Positions 41,746 to 49,917 of a stretch of DNA of 64,000 nucleotides are shown piece after piece. Within the stretch, counting starts at the first letter, position 1. Every line of letters begins with the position of its first letter. The notes beneath the pieces are model-generated. The model ran no database searches, was not told where the DNA came from, and was given only the letters and a program-made list of their open reading frames with translations. Origin of the DNA: CAZZBM01 sp964652255 (GTDB lineage: Bacteria; Bdellovibrionota; Bacteriovoracia; Bacteriovoracales; CAZZBM01). Made by a program: the position numbers and the translations under genes. Location of the stretch: NCBI GenBank assembly GCA_964652255.1, contig CAZZBM010000002.1, positions 62,001 to 126,000 on the forward strand, read 5' to 3'.

Positions 41746-42953
41746 TGGCAATTTTCACTTATAAGGCACTCAATAAAAGTGGTCAAGAAGTTAAGGCAAC
41801 CTTAAGTGCTGATAATCTTCAACAAGCAAAAAATATTTTAAAAAATCAGGGACTTATGATTTTGGATTTAAAAATTCAAGAGTCCAAGACTTCTTCTTCA
41901 AAAGGTTTTAGTTTTTTACAACAAAGTGTTTCTATAGATGAACTTTCTATGTTCACAAGACAATTTGCTACTTTGCTAGAAGCAAAGTTTCAAGTTCTTG
42001 AAGCTCTTAATACTGTTTATGAACAAATTGAAAATCAACGATTAAAAGAAGCTATTGGTCATATTAAACAACAAGTGAGTGAAGGGATTTCTCTTTCAAA
42101 AGCTTTAGAAATGTATTCTGATATTTTTGATTCTATTTTTATTAATATGATTAATGCTGGTGAAAGTTCAGGTAATCTTGATGTTGTTTTAGTCAAATTA
42201 GCAGAATTCACTGAAAATCAAAGAGAACTAAAAAATAAATTAAAAGGAGCTCTCACTTATCCTGTGATCATTCTTATTTTTGGTTTTATTATGGTTTTAG
42301 GAATGTTTACTTTTGTGATCCCTCAACTAGCTAGTATTTTTAAATCTTCAGGACAAGAATTGCCTTTTTTAACTCAGGTTTGTTTGGATATTTCTGAGTT
42401 TATTCTTAAACAATGGTATCTTCTTATTATTTATTCAGTGGTGATTATTGTTATTACGCATAGATATTTTACTTCTCCTGGAGGTCAACGCTTTTATGAT
42501 CAAGCTATGCTTAAGTGGCCACTTGTAGGAAGCTTAACTATCGCTGTATCTGTAGAAAGATTAGCTTCAACTCTTTCTACTCTTTTAAGTTCTGGAGTTC
42601 CTCTTCTTCCTGCTTTAAAAATTGTAAAAAATTTAATGACGAATTCTTTTTTAAAAGAAGTTTTAGATCGAGCTCAAATTTCTGTGGGAGAAGGAAAATC
42701 TTTATACCTTTCTTTAAGTGATGGAGCTTATTTTCCTCAAACTTTTCTTCATATGGTACAATTAGGAGAAAAATCTGGAGAGTTAGAAAAACTTTTAACT
42801 ATTGTAGCTAAGGTTTATAAAGATGAAGCAGATACAAAAATAGCAGGTCTTACAGCAGCACTTAATCCTTTGTTGATGATTTTTTTAGGAGGAGTTGTAG
42901 GAACTATTGTTTTTGCTGTAGTGATGCCTATTCTAAACATGGGAAATATGTGA
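41745..42953 (+). CDS. gspF: Type II secretion inner-membrane platform protein GspF
   Basis: A 402-residue polytopic protein with two repeated cytoplasmic T2SSF domains (about 65-190 and 265-390) and three spans (near 170-190, 220-240, 370-395). The motif FTRQFATLLEAKF is typical of GspF/PilC. The start is GTG at 41745, sharing the G of the gspE stop TAG. Confidence 0.96.
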   Translation: MAIFTYKALNKSGQEVKATLSADNLQQAKNILKNQGLMILDLKIQESKTSSSKGFSFLQQSVSIDELSMFTRQFATLLEAKFQVLEALNTVYEQIENQRLKEAIGHIKQQVSEGISLSKALEMYSDIFDSIFINMINAGESSGNLDVVLVKLAEFTENQRELKNKLKGALTYPVIILIFGFIMVLGMFTFVIPQLASIFKSSGQELPFLTQVCLDISEFILKQWYLLIIYSVVIIVITHRYFTSPGGQRFYDQAMLKWPLVGSLTIAVSVERLASTLSTLLSSGVPLLPALKIVKNLMTNSFLKEVLDRAQISVGEGKSLYLSLSDGAYFPQTFLHMVQLGEKSGELEKLLTIVAKVYKDEADTKIAGLTAALNPLLMIFLGGVVGTIVFAVVMPILNMGNM

Positions 42954-42996
42954 AAAAAAGCTTGAGATTTTATAAAAAATTTCTTAAAATCACTTC

Positions 42997-43428
42997 ATGA
43001 AAAATCTTTTAAAAAGCCAAAGAGGAATGAGTTTAGTTGAAATTCTTATTGTTATTGCATTAATTGCAGTAGTGATGACAACACTAGGTCGTAATATTAT
43101 GGGGCGATTTAGAACTGGAAATATTAAAACAACAAAAATCAGAATTCAAAAAGTGATAGAAGCAGTGAAAGAATTTGAAATGATTTGTTCTCAACCTTTT
43201 CCTGACAGAGATGATGCTCTAAAAATCTTAGTGGATAAACCAAATGATCTTTCTTGTTCAGAATATCCTATGGGTGGATTTTTAATGCAAGCAGATTTGA
43301 AAGATGCTTTTGGAAAAGAACTTATTTTTAGAAGAAATAATGGAAAGCCTGAAGTTATTTCTGTTGGTTTAAGTAATGGTGATCCTGACGGAGTAGATGC
43401 CATCTCTAGTGAAAATCTCGGACTCTAA
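42997..43428 (+). CDS. gspG: Major pseudopilin GspG
   Basis: A 143-residue pseudopilin. Leader MKNLLKSQRG cleaved before MSLVE, with Glu at +5, then a hydrophobic helix. The globular part ends with a calcium-loop-like segment (SNGDPDGVDAIS) as in other GspG proteins. It is the first of the pseudopilin genes, 43 bases after gspF, and the gspH start lies inside its last 32 bases. Confidence 0.95.
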   Translation: MKNLLKSQRGMSLVEILIVIALIAVVMTTLGRNIMGRFRTGNIKTTKIRIQKVIEAVKEFEMICSQPFPDRDDALKILVDKPNDLSCSEYPMGGFLMQADLKDAFGKELIFRRNNGKPEVISVGLSNGDPDGVDAISSENLGL

Positions 43429-43993
43429 AAAGGGTTTTTCTCTTGTAGAGATTCTCATCACTTTAGCCCTCATTGGCACTGTTGTGAGTTTGAGTGGGGG
43501 GTTTTTACAAAAAAGAATTGAAAATAGTGAAATTCGTTCTTTTAAAGAATCTTTAGAAAAAGCTTTTGTTTTTACCTGTCAAAATGCATTTTTAAAGAAT
43601 GCCCCTACAAGATTAAATTTTACTTTTACACCAGAACAAAAATTAGAATTAGAGATGATGAATGAAGTGAGTTTTGGTCTTTATAAAGAACCTTCTCCTT
43701 TAACAGATTTTCAATCCTTGATTCCTAAAGTTCCTAGTTCTTTAAAATTTTTAGGAGTCATTTCATCTTATGATCAACTTTTGGTTACAGAAGGATCAGC
43801 TTATCTTTATTGTTTACCTTCAGGACAAAAAGATCGAGGACTTCTTATCTTTTCTTATAAAAAAAAAAGAATTATGGCACTAGATTTAAGACCTAGTCTT
43901 GGAAAATCAGAATATATCTATTCAGAAGATAGAGGAGAAGCAGATGATGATCTGTTTAAAATCATTTATGAACTTTGGTCTAAAAAACCATAA
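43397..43993 (+). CDS. gspH: Minor pseudopilin GspH
   Basis: A 198-residue type IV pilin-like protein with leader ending KKG, then FSLVEILITLALIGTVVSLSG (Glu +5). Position directly after gspG and the beta-rich globular part support GspH. The ATG at 43397 overlaps gspG by 32 bases; a GTG 12 bases later is an alternative. Confidence 0.85.
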   Translation: MPSLVKISDSKKGFSLVEILITLALIGTVVSLSGGFLQKRIENSEIRSFKESLEKAFVFTCQNAFLKNAPTRLNFTFTPEQKLELEMMNEVSFGLYKEPSPLTDFQSLIPKVPSSLKFLGVISSYDQLLVTEGSAYLYCLPSGQKDRGLLIFSYKKKRIMALDLRPSLGKSEYIYSEDRGEADDDLFKIIYELWSKKP

Positions 43994-44507
43994 AGGTCTT
44001 TCTCTTATTGAAATTATGATGGCTTTAACTATTTTTACAACCTTTGCTGTTTTTTTTATTGGAACTCAGCAGTTTCAAGTAAAAAGAGCTATTACAGCTA
44101 GAAATAAAATTGATTTAATGTACTTGTGTGATTTACAGTTAAAAAGAACTCTTCTAGATCCTAAAAAAATTTCTAGTTTATCTATGACAGATTCTAGTCC
44201 AGATAGTACTACAGGAGTTTTTCCAGCACCTTATCAAGATTATTCTTATACCATTGAATATTTTAAATTTTTTTTTCCTCCTGTTGATCAGCTTCAATCC
44301 TTTAATATTGAAGGAATGGAAGGAATGAATCTTCAAATGGATAATGCTAGCTCTAGAATTTTAAAAAATACTAAAGAATTAATGGAAAAAAATATGGTAC
44401 AATTGAGAGTTAGTGTGGTGGATAACAAGACTCAAGAAAAAGTATCATTACAAACCTGGATTACAGTTCCCATTGATGCTTCAACAAAATTTGACCTTAG
44501 GCTTTAG
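43944..44507 (+). CDS. gspI: Minor pseudopilin GspI
   Basis: A 187-residue pseudopilin; prepilin peptidase site G18 before LSLIEIMMALTIF (Glu +5). I start at 43944 because AGAGGAG (43931-43937) is a good Shine-Dalgarno 6 bases upstream; the ATG next to it (43947) is equally possible, and a short-leader start at 43968 also exists. The name follows gene order (G-H-I-J-K). It is longer than most GspI proteins. It overlaps gspH and gspJ. Confidence 0.78.
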   Translation: MMICLKSFMNFGLKNHKGLSLIEIMMALTIFTTFAVFFIGTQQFQVKRAITARNKIDLMYLCDLQLKRTLLDPKKISSLSMTDSSPDSTTGVFPAPYQDYSYTIEYFKFFFPPVDQLQSFNIEGMEGMNLQMDNASSRILKNTKELMEKNMVQLRVSVVDNKTQEKVSLQTWITVPIDASTKFDLRL

Positions 44508-45261
44508 TTTAATTGAAGTTGTTATCTCTATTTCTCTTCTTTCTCTTTTAACCTTGGGAATGATTTCTATTCTTAATGGTGGAAGTACTAGGTTGCAACT
44601 TCTGACTAAAATTTACAAACAACAATCTCTTCCTTTAGATGCTTTTGCTATTTTTGACTGGGATTTTACTCATTTTTATTCACCTCTTTTTACTGAAAAA
44701 TGGCTTGATAAGGGAAATTCATATGGTGTTAAAGGAGGAAGAGAAAATATTAGTCGCACTGAAAGAATGATTAAAGCTGATCTTCTTAAAGAATCAAGAA
44801 AGCTATTTAATGAAATGAAAAATTATATTTACTACACTCTTAATCAATATATTGTTCCTAATTATTTTGGTGAAGAAAATAAAAGTTTTATTTTTTTAAC
44901 TTTGTCTTTCAGGCCAAGATCTTTAACAGAAAAACAATCTTTTTTTCATTGGGTTGAGTACCGTTGTGTAGAGAAAAAACTAACAAGAAAAAGTCTTTCT
45001 ATGAATATTTTTACTCAAGAAGGATTAAATTTTGATTTAATTCCAGAAGAAATTCTTTTAGATAATTTAGAACAATGTCAATTTGAATATTGGTATGTTG
45101 CGGAGAAAAATTTTGTCAATAATATAGATATGCTTAAACCACCTAGTGCTTATATTTTAAGGGCGGTCAAAATAAGTTTTGTGCATGAAGGTAAATCCTA
45201 TGAAAGAATTTTTAGACCTCTTCAAGAGAGAATGAATGTTGAAGAGGAAAGTAGCATATGA
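44476..45261 (+). CDS. gspJ: Minor pseudopilin GspJ
   Basis: A 261-residue pseudopilin with the short leader MLQQNLTLG before FSLIEVVISISLL. An open extension 21 codons upstream gives no leader, so the internal ATG at 44476 is chosen. The large globular part fits GspJ, the minor pseudopilin of the tip complex. Overlaps gspI by 32 bases and gspK by 4. Confidence 0.82.
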   Translation: MLQQNLTLGFSLIEVVISISLLSLLTLGMISILNGGSTRLQLLTKIYKQQSLPLDAFAIFDWDFTHFYSPLFTEKWLDKGNSYGVKGGRENISRTERMIKADLLKESRKLFNEMKNYIYYTLNQYIVPNYFGEENKSFIFLTLSFRPRSLTEKQSFFHWVEYRCVEKKLTRKSLSMNIFTQEGLNFDLIPEEILLDNLEQCQFEYWYVAEKNFVNNIDMLKPPSAYILRAVKISFVHEGKSYERIFRPLQERMNVEEESSI

Positions 45262-46436
45262 AAAAAGGAATTGCTCTTTTTCAGGTTCTTGGAACTATTA
45301 CACTGCTTAGTCTTCTACTTTCTGGAATGATCATGAGTAGTCAATTAGTAGCAAATAGAATTTATTTAGAATTTGATAGAATTCAAGCCAAAGAAAATGC
45401 TAATGCAGGTCTTAAAGTATCTTTATTGAGATTAAAAATTTTTCAAGAAGTTTTAAAAAAAATATCTGAAAATGACTTTACACAAAAAAACTATATTAAC
45501 TATATTCCTCATCTTTGGGAGTTTCCTATAGAATTTCCATTAACAAGCTTAGAAATTCTTGGAGCTATTATTAAAGATGCTATGGACAATTTTAATAAAA
45601 CAATTATTCTTACTGGAACTGTTAAAACAACTATTAAAGGAATAAATCCTATTTGTCTTTCATTCTTTAGAAGAGCTCTTTATCAAGATTTAGTCAACCG
45701 AGATGAAAGCTATACTGTGTTAAGCATAGCAAAAAATTTTTTTCTTACTTATCTTGAAAGTAAAAGAGAAGAGCTTTTAAAAGGAAAAGAGGGTGAGGAA
45801 AGAGAGGTTCTTAAAAATTTAAAATTTGAAGATTTTATAGAAGATCTTATTTATTATACTTCTCCCTCTATGTATAATCCTACTCAAAGTGCGATCATAG
45901 AAAGATTTAAAAACATAAGTCCTAAAAGAGCACATTTAAATTCTTTAACAGAAATTTTATCTCTTCCTAGTGTTCCTGTAGAATTTATAGAGCAAATTAA
46001 AGATGATATTACAGTGGATCCTTCTTGTACCATGGATTTTAATAAAATGAATGAATATCAATTGAAAACTTTTTTTAATTTTTTAGATCAAAGACAAGTC
46101 CAACAATATTTAGAACTAAGAAAAAATCAAGATCCTTTTTTGCAATGGGCAGAACTTGAGACTTTTTTAAAGGAAAAAATGGGTATCGATGAAACAATCT
46201 TAAATCAAAGAAAAAAAGATCTTTTTGATCTAGGATTTAACTTTATCCCTCTTCCTACAAAGTTTCAGGTTATCTCTGATGGTTCTAAGGGAAGAGCTAG
46301 ATATGTTATTGAAGCCTATATTTCAATTCCTCCTAATCCGATAGGGGTAAGAGATAGAGAAAAAGAGGAAGAAATCACCCTAACTCCTAAAGAATTTACA
46401 AGATTTCCAAGAATTATAGAGTATTTTGTTCGATGA
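45258..46436 (+). CDS. gspK: Minor pseudopilin GspK
   Basis: A 392-residue protein with leader MKKG and then IALFQVLGTITLLSLLLSGM; it lacks the +5 Glu, as is typical for GspK, which caps the pseudopilus. The central helical part and the KMNEYQLKTFFNFL segment fit the family's alpha-helical insertion. GAGGAAA precedes the ATG. The stop codon is formed at the junction of a 24-base tandem duplication. Confidence 0.86.
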   Translation: MKKGIALFQVLGTITLLSLLLSGMIMSSQLVANRIYLEFDRIQAKENANAGLKVSLLRLKIFQEVLKKISENDFTQKNYINYIPHLWEFPIEFPLTSLEILGAIIKDAMDNFNKTIILTGTVKTTIKGINPICLSFFRRALYQDLVNRDESYTVLSIAKNFFLTYLESKREELLKGKEGEEREVLKNLKFEDFIEDLIYYTSPSMYNPTQSAIIERFKNISPKRAHLNSLTEILSLPSVPVEFIEQIKDDITVDPSCTMDFNKMNEYQLKTFFNFLDQRQVQQYLELRKNQDPFLQWAELETFLKEKMGIDETILNQRKKDLFDLGFNFIPLPTKFQVISDGSKGRARYVIEAYISIPPNPIGVRDREKEEEITLTPKEFTRFPRIIEYFVR

Positions 46437-46458
46437 ATTATAGAGTATTTTGTTCGAT
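46411..46458 (+). repeat. 24-base perfect tandem duplication across the gspK stop
   Basis: Positions 46411-46434 and 46435-46458 are identical. The first copy is the last eight codons of gspK; the TGA stop (46434-46436) is created at the junction, while the second copy ends in TAA that would have been the original stop at the same codon position. So the duplication leaves GspK unchanged but lengthens the gap to the next gene. It looks recent because no base differs. Confidence 0.9.
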
Positions 46459-46488
46459 AATCCGAAAAATATTTTTAAGAGGTTTTTT

Positions 46489-47052
46489 ATGAAAAACATG
46501 TCAATTATTTTGATAATGCTTGTTGTTTTCTATGGTTCTTGTCATTACTCAATGCAAGAGTCTTTAGAAAAAGTAACAGATACTTCATTAGTGCAAGAAT
46601 ACAATATTGATTCTGGTATTGTTCAAGAGAATGCAACAGAACAGAGAATGAATTTTTATTCAACGAGTATGGATCATTCTAATCAAGAAAATATCAAAAA
46701 AATTTATCTATCTTGTTTTTATGATAATGGAGATATTGTTATTGAATATAATTATAAAATAAGAGAGTCCGATCCTCAAGATTACGTTCAACTTAATGGT
46801 CGAGGTATCTATTTTAATTGGAGAGAAAGTCTTATTGTTTTTAATGGGGTTAACTATATTGTTATTCCTATTGTAGTAGTTGGAGATGATATTGATGGAA
46901 CAGTTAAGATTATTGAAGCACATTTAGTGGCTTATTCAGGAGAAGTTCCTAAAACATCAAGTGAATTTGCTAATCTTCTTGAAAAAATATTAGAGGGACA
47001 ATACAGAGAGGCTAGTCAAACAGTAGAACAGAAAGTTATTTCTGCTGAATAA
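46489..47052 (+). CDS. Putative lipoprotein at the end of the T2SS operon
   Basis: A 187-residue protein. Signal MKNMSIILIMLVVFYGSC with an imperfect lipobox (YGSC). The mature part has a polar N-terminus and a beta-rich domain (IYLSCFYDNGDIVIEYNYKI, GVNYIVIPIVVVGDD). Shine-Dalgarno AAGAGG lies 6 bases before the ATG at 46489; a longer frame starts inside the tandem repeat and is less likely. It occupies the place where gspL/gspM normally follow, and might be a pilotin-like or accessory lipoprotein. It overlaps the convergent transporter by 63 bases. Confidence 0.68.
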   Translation: MKNMSIILIMLVVFYGSCHYSMQESLEKVTDTSLVQEYNIDSGIVQENATEQRMNFYSTSMDHSNQENIKKIYLSCFYDNGDIVIEYNYKIRESDPQDYVQLNGRGIYFNWRESLIVFNGVNYIVIPIVVVGDDIDGTVKIIEAHLVAYSGEVPKTSSEFANLLEKILEGQYREASQTVEQKVISAE

Positions 47053-48138
47053 TTTTTTTAATAAAAATTCAAAATAAAGAGTTAAGTTCATATTTCCTAA
47101 AATATTAAAAGAAGTTACTACTGGATCAAAAAGAATATTAAAAGTTAGGATGAGATTAAGCATTTCTTGATTAAAATTAAAGTATTGTTCATAAAGTGGC
47201 ATCATTAAAAAAATAGCTCCTCCTGAAACTCCTGTAGTAGCAAATCTCATGAGGGTAAAATGAAGAGTGAAAATGAGCCAAGTGGAAAAATCAGGCAAAG
47301 AATGAAAAAAACTTTCATGAACAAAGAGAACAAAAAAACTATTTAGTAAACAATCAGCTACTTGTTGAATATTAATAAAACTTGTGAGAATAGCTTGGAT
47401 TTTTTCAGGGAATAGACTATGTTTTTTACAAGATTCAATGGCTAGAGGAAGAGTTGCTAGACTAGAAGAAGAAGTAAAAGCAAAAGTAAAAGGCTGATAA
47501 AAATCTTTTAATAAAAACCATGGAAAGATCTTTTTTTGCCAAGAAGTGAGAAGAATTAAAAAAGATTGTTGTAAAAAAAGAAGAAAGAAAAGAAAAAAAA
47601 GTCCTTTTGAAAAAGACTGAAAAGAAAAATTTTTAAGATTAGAAAATAAAGGTAAAAGCAAAAATGGAACAAGAAAAGGAATGATTTTTTGAAAAAAAAG
47701 ATTAATTATTTTTTTTCCTTGATCTAAAAATAAAGGATATTGTTTTCTGTATGCAAAAAATATTCCTAGAAAAAGGCTTATTAAAAAAGTCCAACTTGGA
47801 GATAAAATAAGAATTTTTTTAAGAGATAAAAAAACAGGAGGACTTTGAGTAGGAGTAAAAAATTCAAAGATAAGATTTTTCTTATAAAGAAAAAAGGGTA
47901 ACAAAACACTGATTCCATTAGTAATTATGGTAAAAGAAAAAATGAGGAGAATAAATAAAAAAGCCTTTTTTTGAAATTGAGCTAAGGATGTTGTGAGGTT
48001 GAAAAAAATAAGAAAAGGACAAAAGAAGAGAATCAACTCTTTTGCTAGTTGAGAAAAGGTTTGCAACCAAGAGAGTTGTTCTAGACTAAGAGGAATAAAA
48101 GAGAGAAAAAAAGAAGCTAGAATGAAGAATAAAAACAT
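46990..48138 (-). CDS. DAACS-family (Glt-type) dicarboxylate/amino acid symporter, divergent
   Basis: A 382-residue, very hydrophobic protein with the Glt fold landmarks: the HP1 serine stretch FTSSSSLATLPLAIE, HP2 with TTGVSGGAIFLMMPLY, and DPVVTSFNILGN in the region of TM8. The TM8 motif lacks the substrate-binding Arg/Asp pattern of aspartate and glutamate carriers, so substrate is uncertain. It overlaps the upstream lipoprotein gene tail-to-tail by 63 bases, the longest convergent overlap here. Confidence 0.82.
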   Translation of the reverse strand: MFLFFILASFFLSFIPLSLEQLSWLQTFSQLAKELILFFCPFLIFFNLTTSLAQFQKKAFLFILLIFSFTIITNGISVLLPFFLYKKNLIFEFFTPTQSPPVFLSLKKILILSPSWTFLISLFLGIFFAYRKQYPLFLDQGKKIINLFFQKIIPFLVPFLLLPLFSNLKNFSFQSFSKGLFFLFFLLFLQQSFLILLTSWQKKIFPWFLLKDFYQPFTFAFTSSSSLATLPLAIESCKKHSLFPEKIQAILTSFINIQQVADCLLNSFFVLFVHESFFHSLPDFSTWLIFTLHFTLMRFATTGVSGGAIFLMMPLYEQYFNFNQEMLNLILTFNILFDPVVTSFNILGNMNLTLYFEFLLKKLFSRNNFLFYCLTSLSVLSL

Positions 48139-48169
48139 AGTAGCTTCTTAAGAAAGAAATGATTAAAAA

Positions 48170-49390
48170 TCAAGAAAATTTTTTAGGAATATAACGTTGA
48201 AAAAAGGAAAAGATTTGACCAATTAAAAGACCAAAAACTAAAGACGTTAGAGTTAAAAATAATAAACTAAGCTGTGCTAAAGCCCCTTGAAAATTACCCA
48301 TAAAAAGATCATTGGTGATTCTAAAACTTAAGGCTCCTGGAAGGAGGAGAATAATGGAGGGTAAAATAAAAAGAAGAGGAGGTTTTTTAGAAAGAGTGGA
48401 AAAAATTTGAGAATAAAAACTAATAAAAAGTCCTGTAATAAAAATAGTTAAAAAAGAATTAAGAGGAATCATTTTGGTAAAAATAAAACTTAAAGAACAA
48501 GATAAAATCATCCAAGGAATATCCTGGACTCTACCTCTAAACATTCTATTGGAAGCAAAACCTGCTACGAGAGCAAAAAGAAGCTGAAGAGATTTTGGAT
48601 GTAAAGTATAATTAGTTTGAGTGAAGGTTGTACTAAATAAATTGGAAGCAATAAAAGTTCCAAAAACAAGCATAAGTAAACTTGTAAAAGCATTCATGAG
48701 TCTCATGGTACCTGAAAGAAGATGTTGTTTAGCCAGCTCTGAAACTGAAAGAGTAATTCCAAGTCCTGGAAAAAGACCAATAAGACTGGCTAGAAGAATA
48801 ACACCGGTGTTGAGATCAGGGAATTGTTTTTGTAGAAGGATTAAAAGGGTGGAAATACTAAAACTAGCAATCGCTTGAAAAAAAATCACTGTTAAAGGAA
48901 AAAATTCTAATAAGGAAAATAAGCCTGTTAAAAAACCTAAAGTTAAACTAATAAAACAATCTCTAAGATTTCCTCCTAAAAATATACAAGAACTAAAAGA
49001 ATGAAGAGCGAAGCTTAAAAATAGTGCAGGATAAGAGCTAATAGGGGAAAGTTTTTGAACTAATCTTAAACGAGCAGTGACTTCTTCTAAAGTGATTTTT
49101 TCCATGAGAAAATCATTCATGAGAATTTCAATAAGAACAAGTTTTTTTAAATGAATCATAGAAAAGGGAAGTTTTTCTATGAAGATTCTATCTTCTCCTT
49201 CATCGTTTTTTAAAGAAAAAATTAGAAAATTAGGGGTTGAGAGGACTGATCCTTGAAGATTTAATCTTGTGATAGTGGATTGGAGATAGCTTTCAATATC
49301 ATCAGCTGAGGCACCACAAGAGTGGAGACTGGTACCTAGACTGATGATAAAATCTTTTTTCTTGTTAAACATGACTTTTTTAGTATACAT
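48170..49390 (-). CDS. Threonine/serine exporter family protein (ThrE-like)
   Basis: A 406-residue protein with the two-part ThrE layout: an N-terminal cytoplasmic part with SLGTSLHSCGASADDIESYL (residues 14-33) and about ten spans after residue 115, corresponding to the YjjP and YjjB halves fused. Family members export threonine, serine or, as YjjPB, succinate. I start at the ATG at 49390; one codon upstream is GTG and an ATG six codons in is possible. It follows the DAACS gene region in the same orientation (32-base gap). Confidence 0.85.
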   Translation of the reverse strand: MYTKKVMFNKKKDFIISLGTSLHSCGASADDIESYLQSTITRLNLQGSVLSTPNFLIFSLKNDEGEDRIFIEKLPFSMIHLKKLVLIEILMNDFLMEKITLEEVTARLRLVQKLSPISSYPALFLSFALHSFSSCIFLGGNLRDCFISLTLGFLTGLFSLLEFFPLTVIFFQAIASFSISTLLILLQKQFPDLNTGVILLASLIGLFPGLGITLSVSELAKQHLLSGTMRLMNAFTSLLMLVFGTFIASNLFSTTFTQTNYTLHPKSLQLLFALVAGFASNRMFRGRVQDIPWMILSCSLSFIFTKMIPLNSFLTIFITGLFISFYSQIFSTLSKKPPLLFILPSIILLLPGALSFRITNDLFMGNFQGALAQLSLLFLTLTSLVFGLLIGQIFSFFQRYIPKKFS

Positions 49391-49428
49391 CACTTGATGA
49401 AAGAGAAGAATAGCCGAAAAGACCTTTT

Positions 49429-49917
49429 ATGAAAATTTTTTCAAAAAAAATCTGCCTTCTGGGAGATGAAAAAGTGGGGAAAAGTACCCTGCTGAAATTT
49501 CTATTAGAAGATACTACCCCCCTCAGTAAAAGTAATCTCAATGTGGGGGTTAAAATTGCTCAAAAAAATATTCAATATAAAAAAGAAGAGTGCCAGATTG
49601 TTTTTTGGGACATTCAAGGTTTGAGCCATGCTTTTCATTTGCCTTTGAACTATTTATCTGGGAGCCAAATAGGGATCTTTATCGGAGATGTCACTAGAAA
49701 AGAGACTCTCTTGAATCTGCATCAGTATAAAGAATTGTTCTTGAGAAAAAATCCTAAGGCTAAAATTTTTATTATTTTTAATAAAATTGATCTTTTAGAT
49801 AAAAACAAACCTTCTTGGTCAGAAGAAGATGATGTTTATTACATTTCTTTAAAAGACGAAACAGGCTTTAAAAAATTTTATAAAGCTCTTCTTCAAGAAA
49901 TTTTCTTGGATCTTTAA
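49429..49917 (+). CDS. Small Ras/Rab-like GTPase
   Basis: A 162-residue single-domain GTPase. G1 GDEKVGKS (12-19), G3 as WDIQG (61-64 is DIQG), G4 NKID (118-121) and a plausible G5 in SLKDETGFKKFY. The fold and size match the Ras-like superfamily and not the TRAFAC ribosome GTPases. No C-terminal prenylation signal and no MglB-like partner next to it. Its function is unknown; related bacterial proteins act in polarity and motility. The 3' end overlaps the M16-like gene by 50 bases. Confidence 0.85.
   Translation: MKIFSKKICLLGDEKVGKSTLLKFLLEDTTPLSKSNLNVGVKIAQKNIQYKKEECQIVFWDIQGLSHAFHLPLNYLSGSQIGIFIGDVTRKETLLNLHQYKELFLRKNPKAKIFIIFNKIDLLDKNKPSWSEEDDVYYISLKDETGFKKFYKALLQEIFLDL

Noticed and set aside
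42515..42721. 68-residue plus-strand frame inside gspF
   Set aside because: Overlaps gspF in another frame; rich in Cys, Ser and Phe as expected from a frame shadow.
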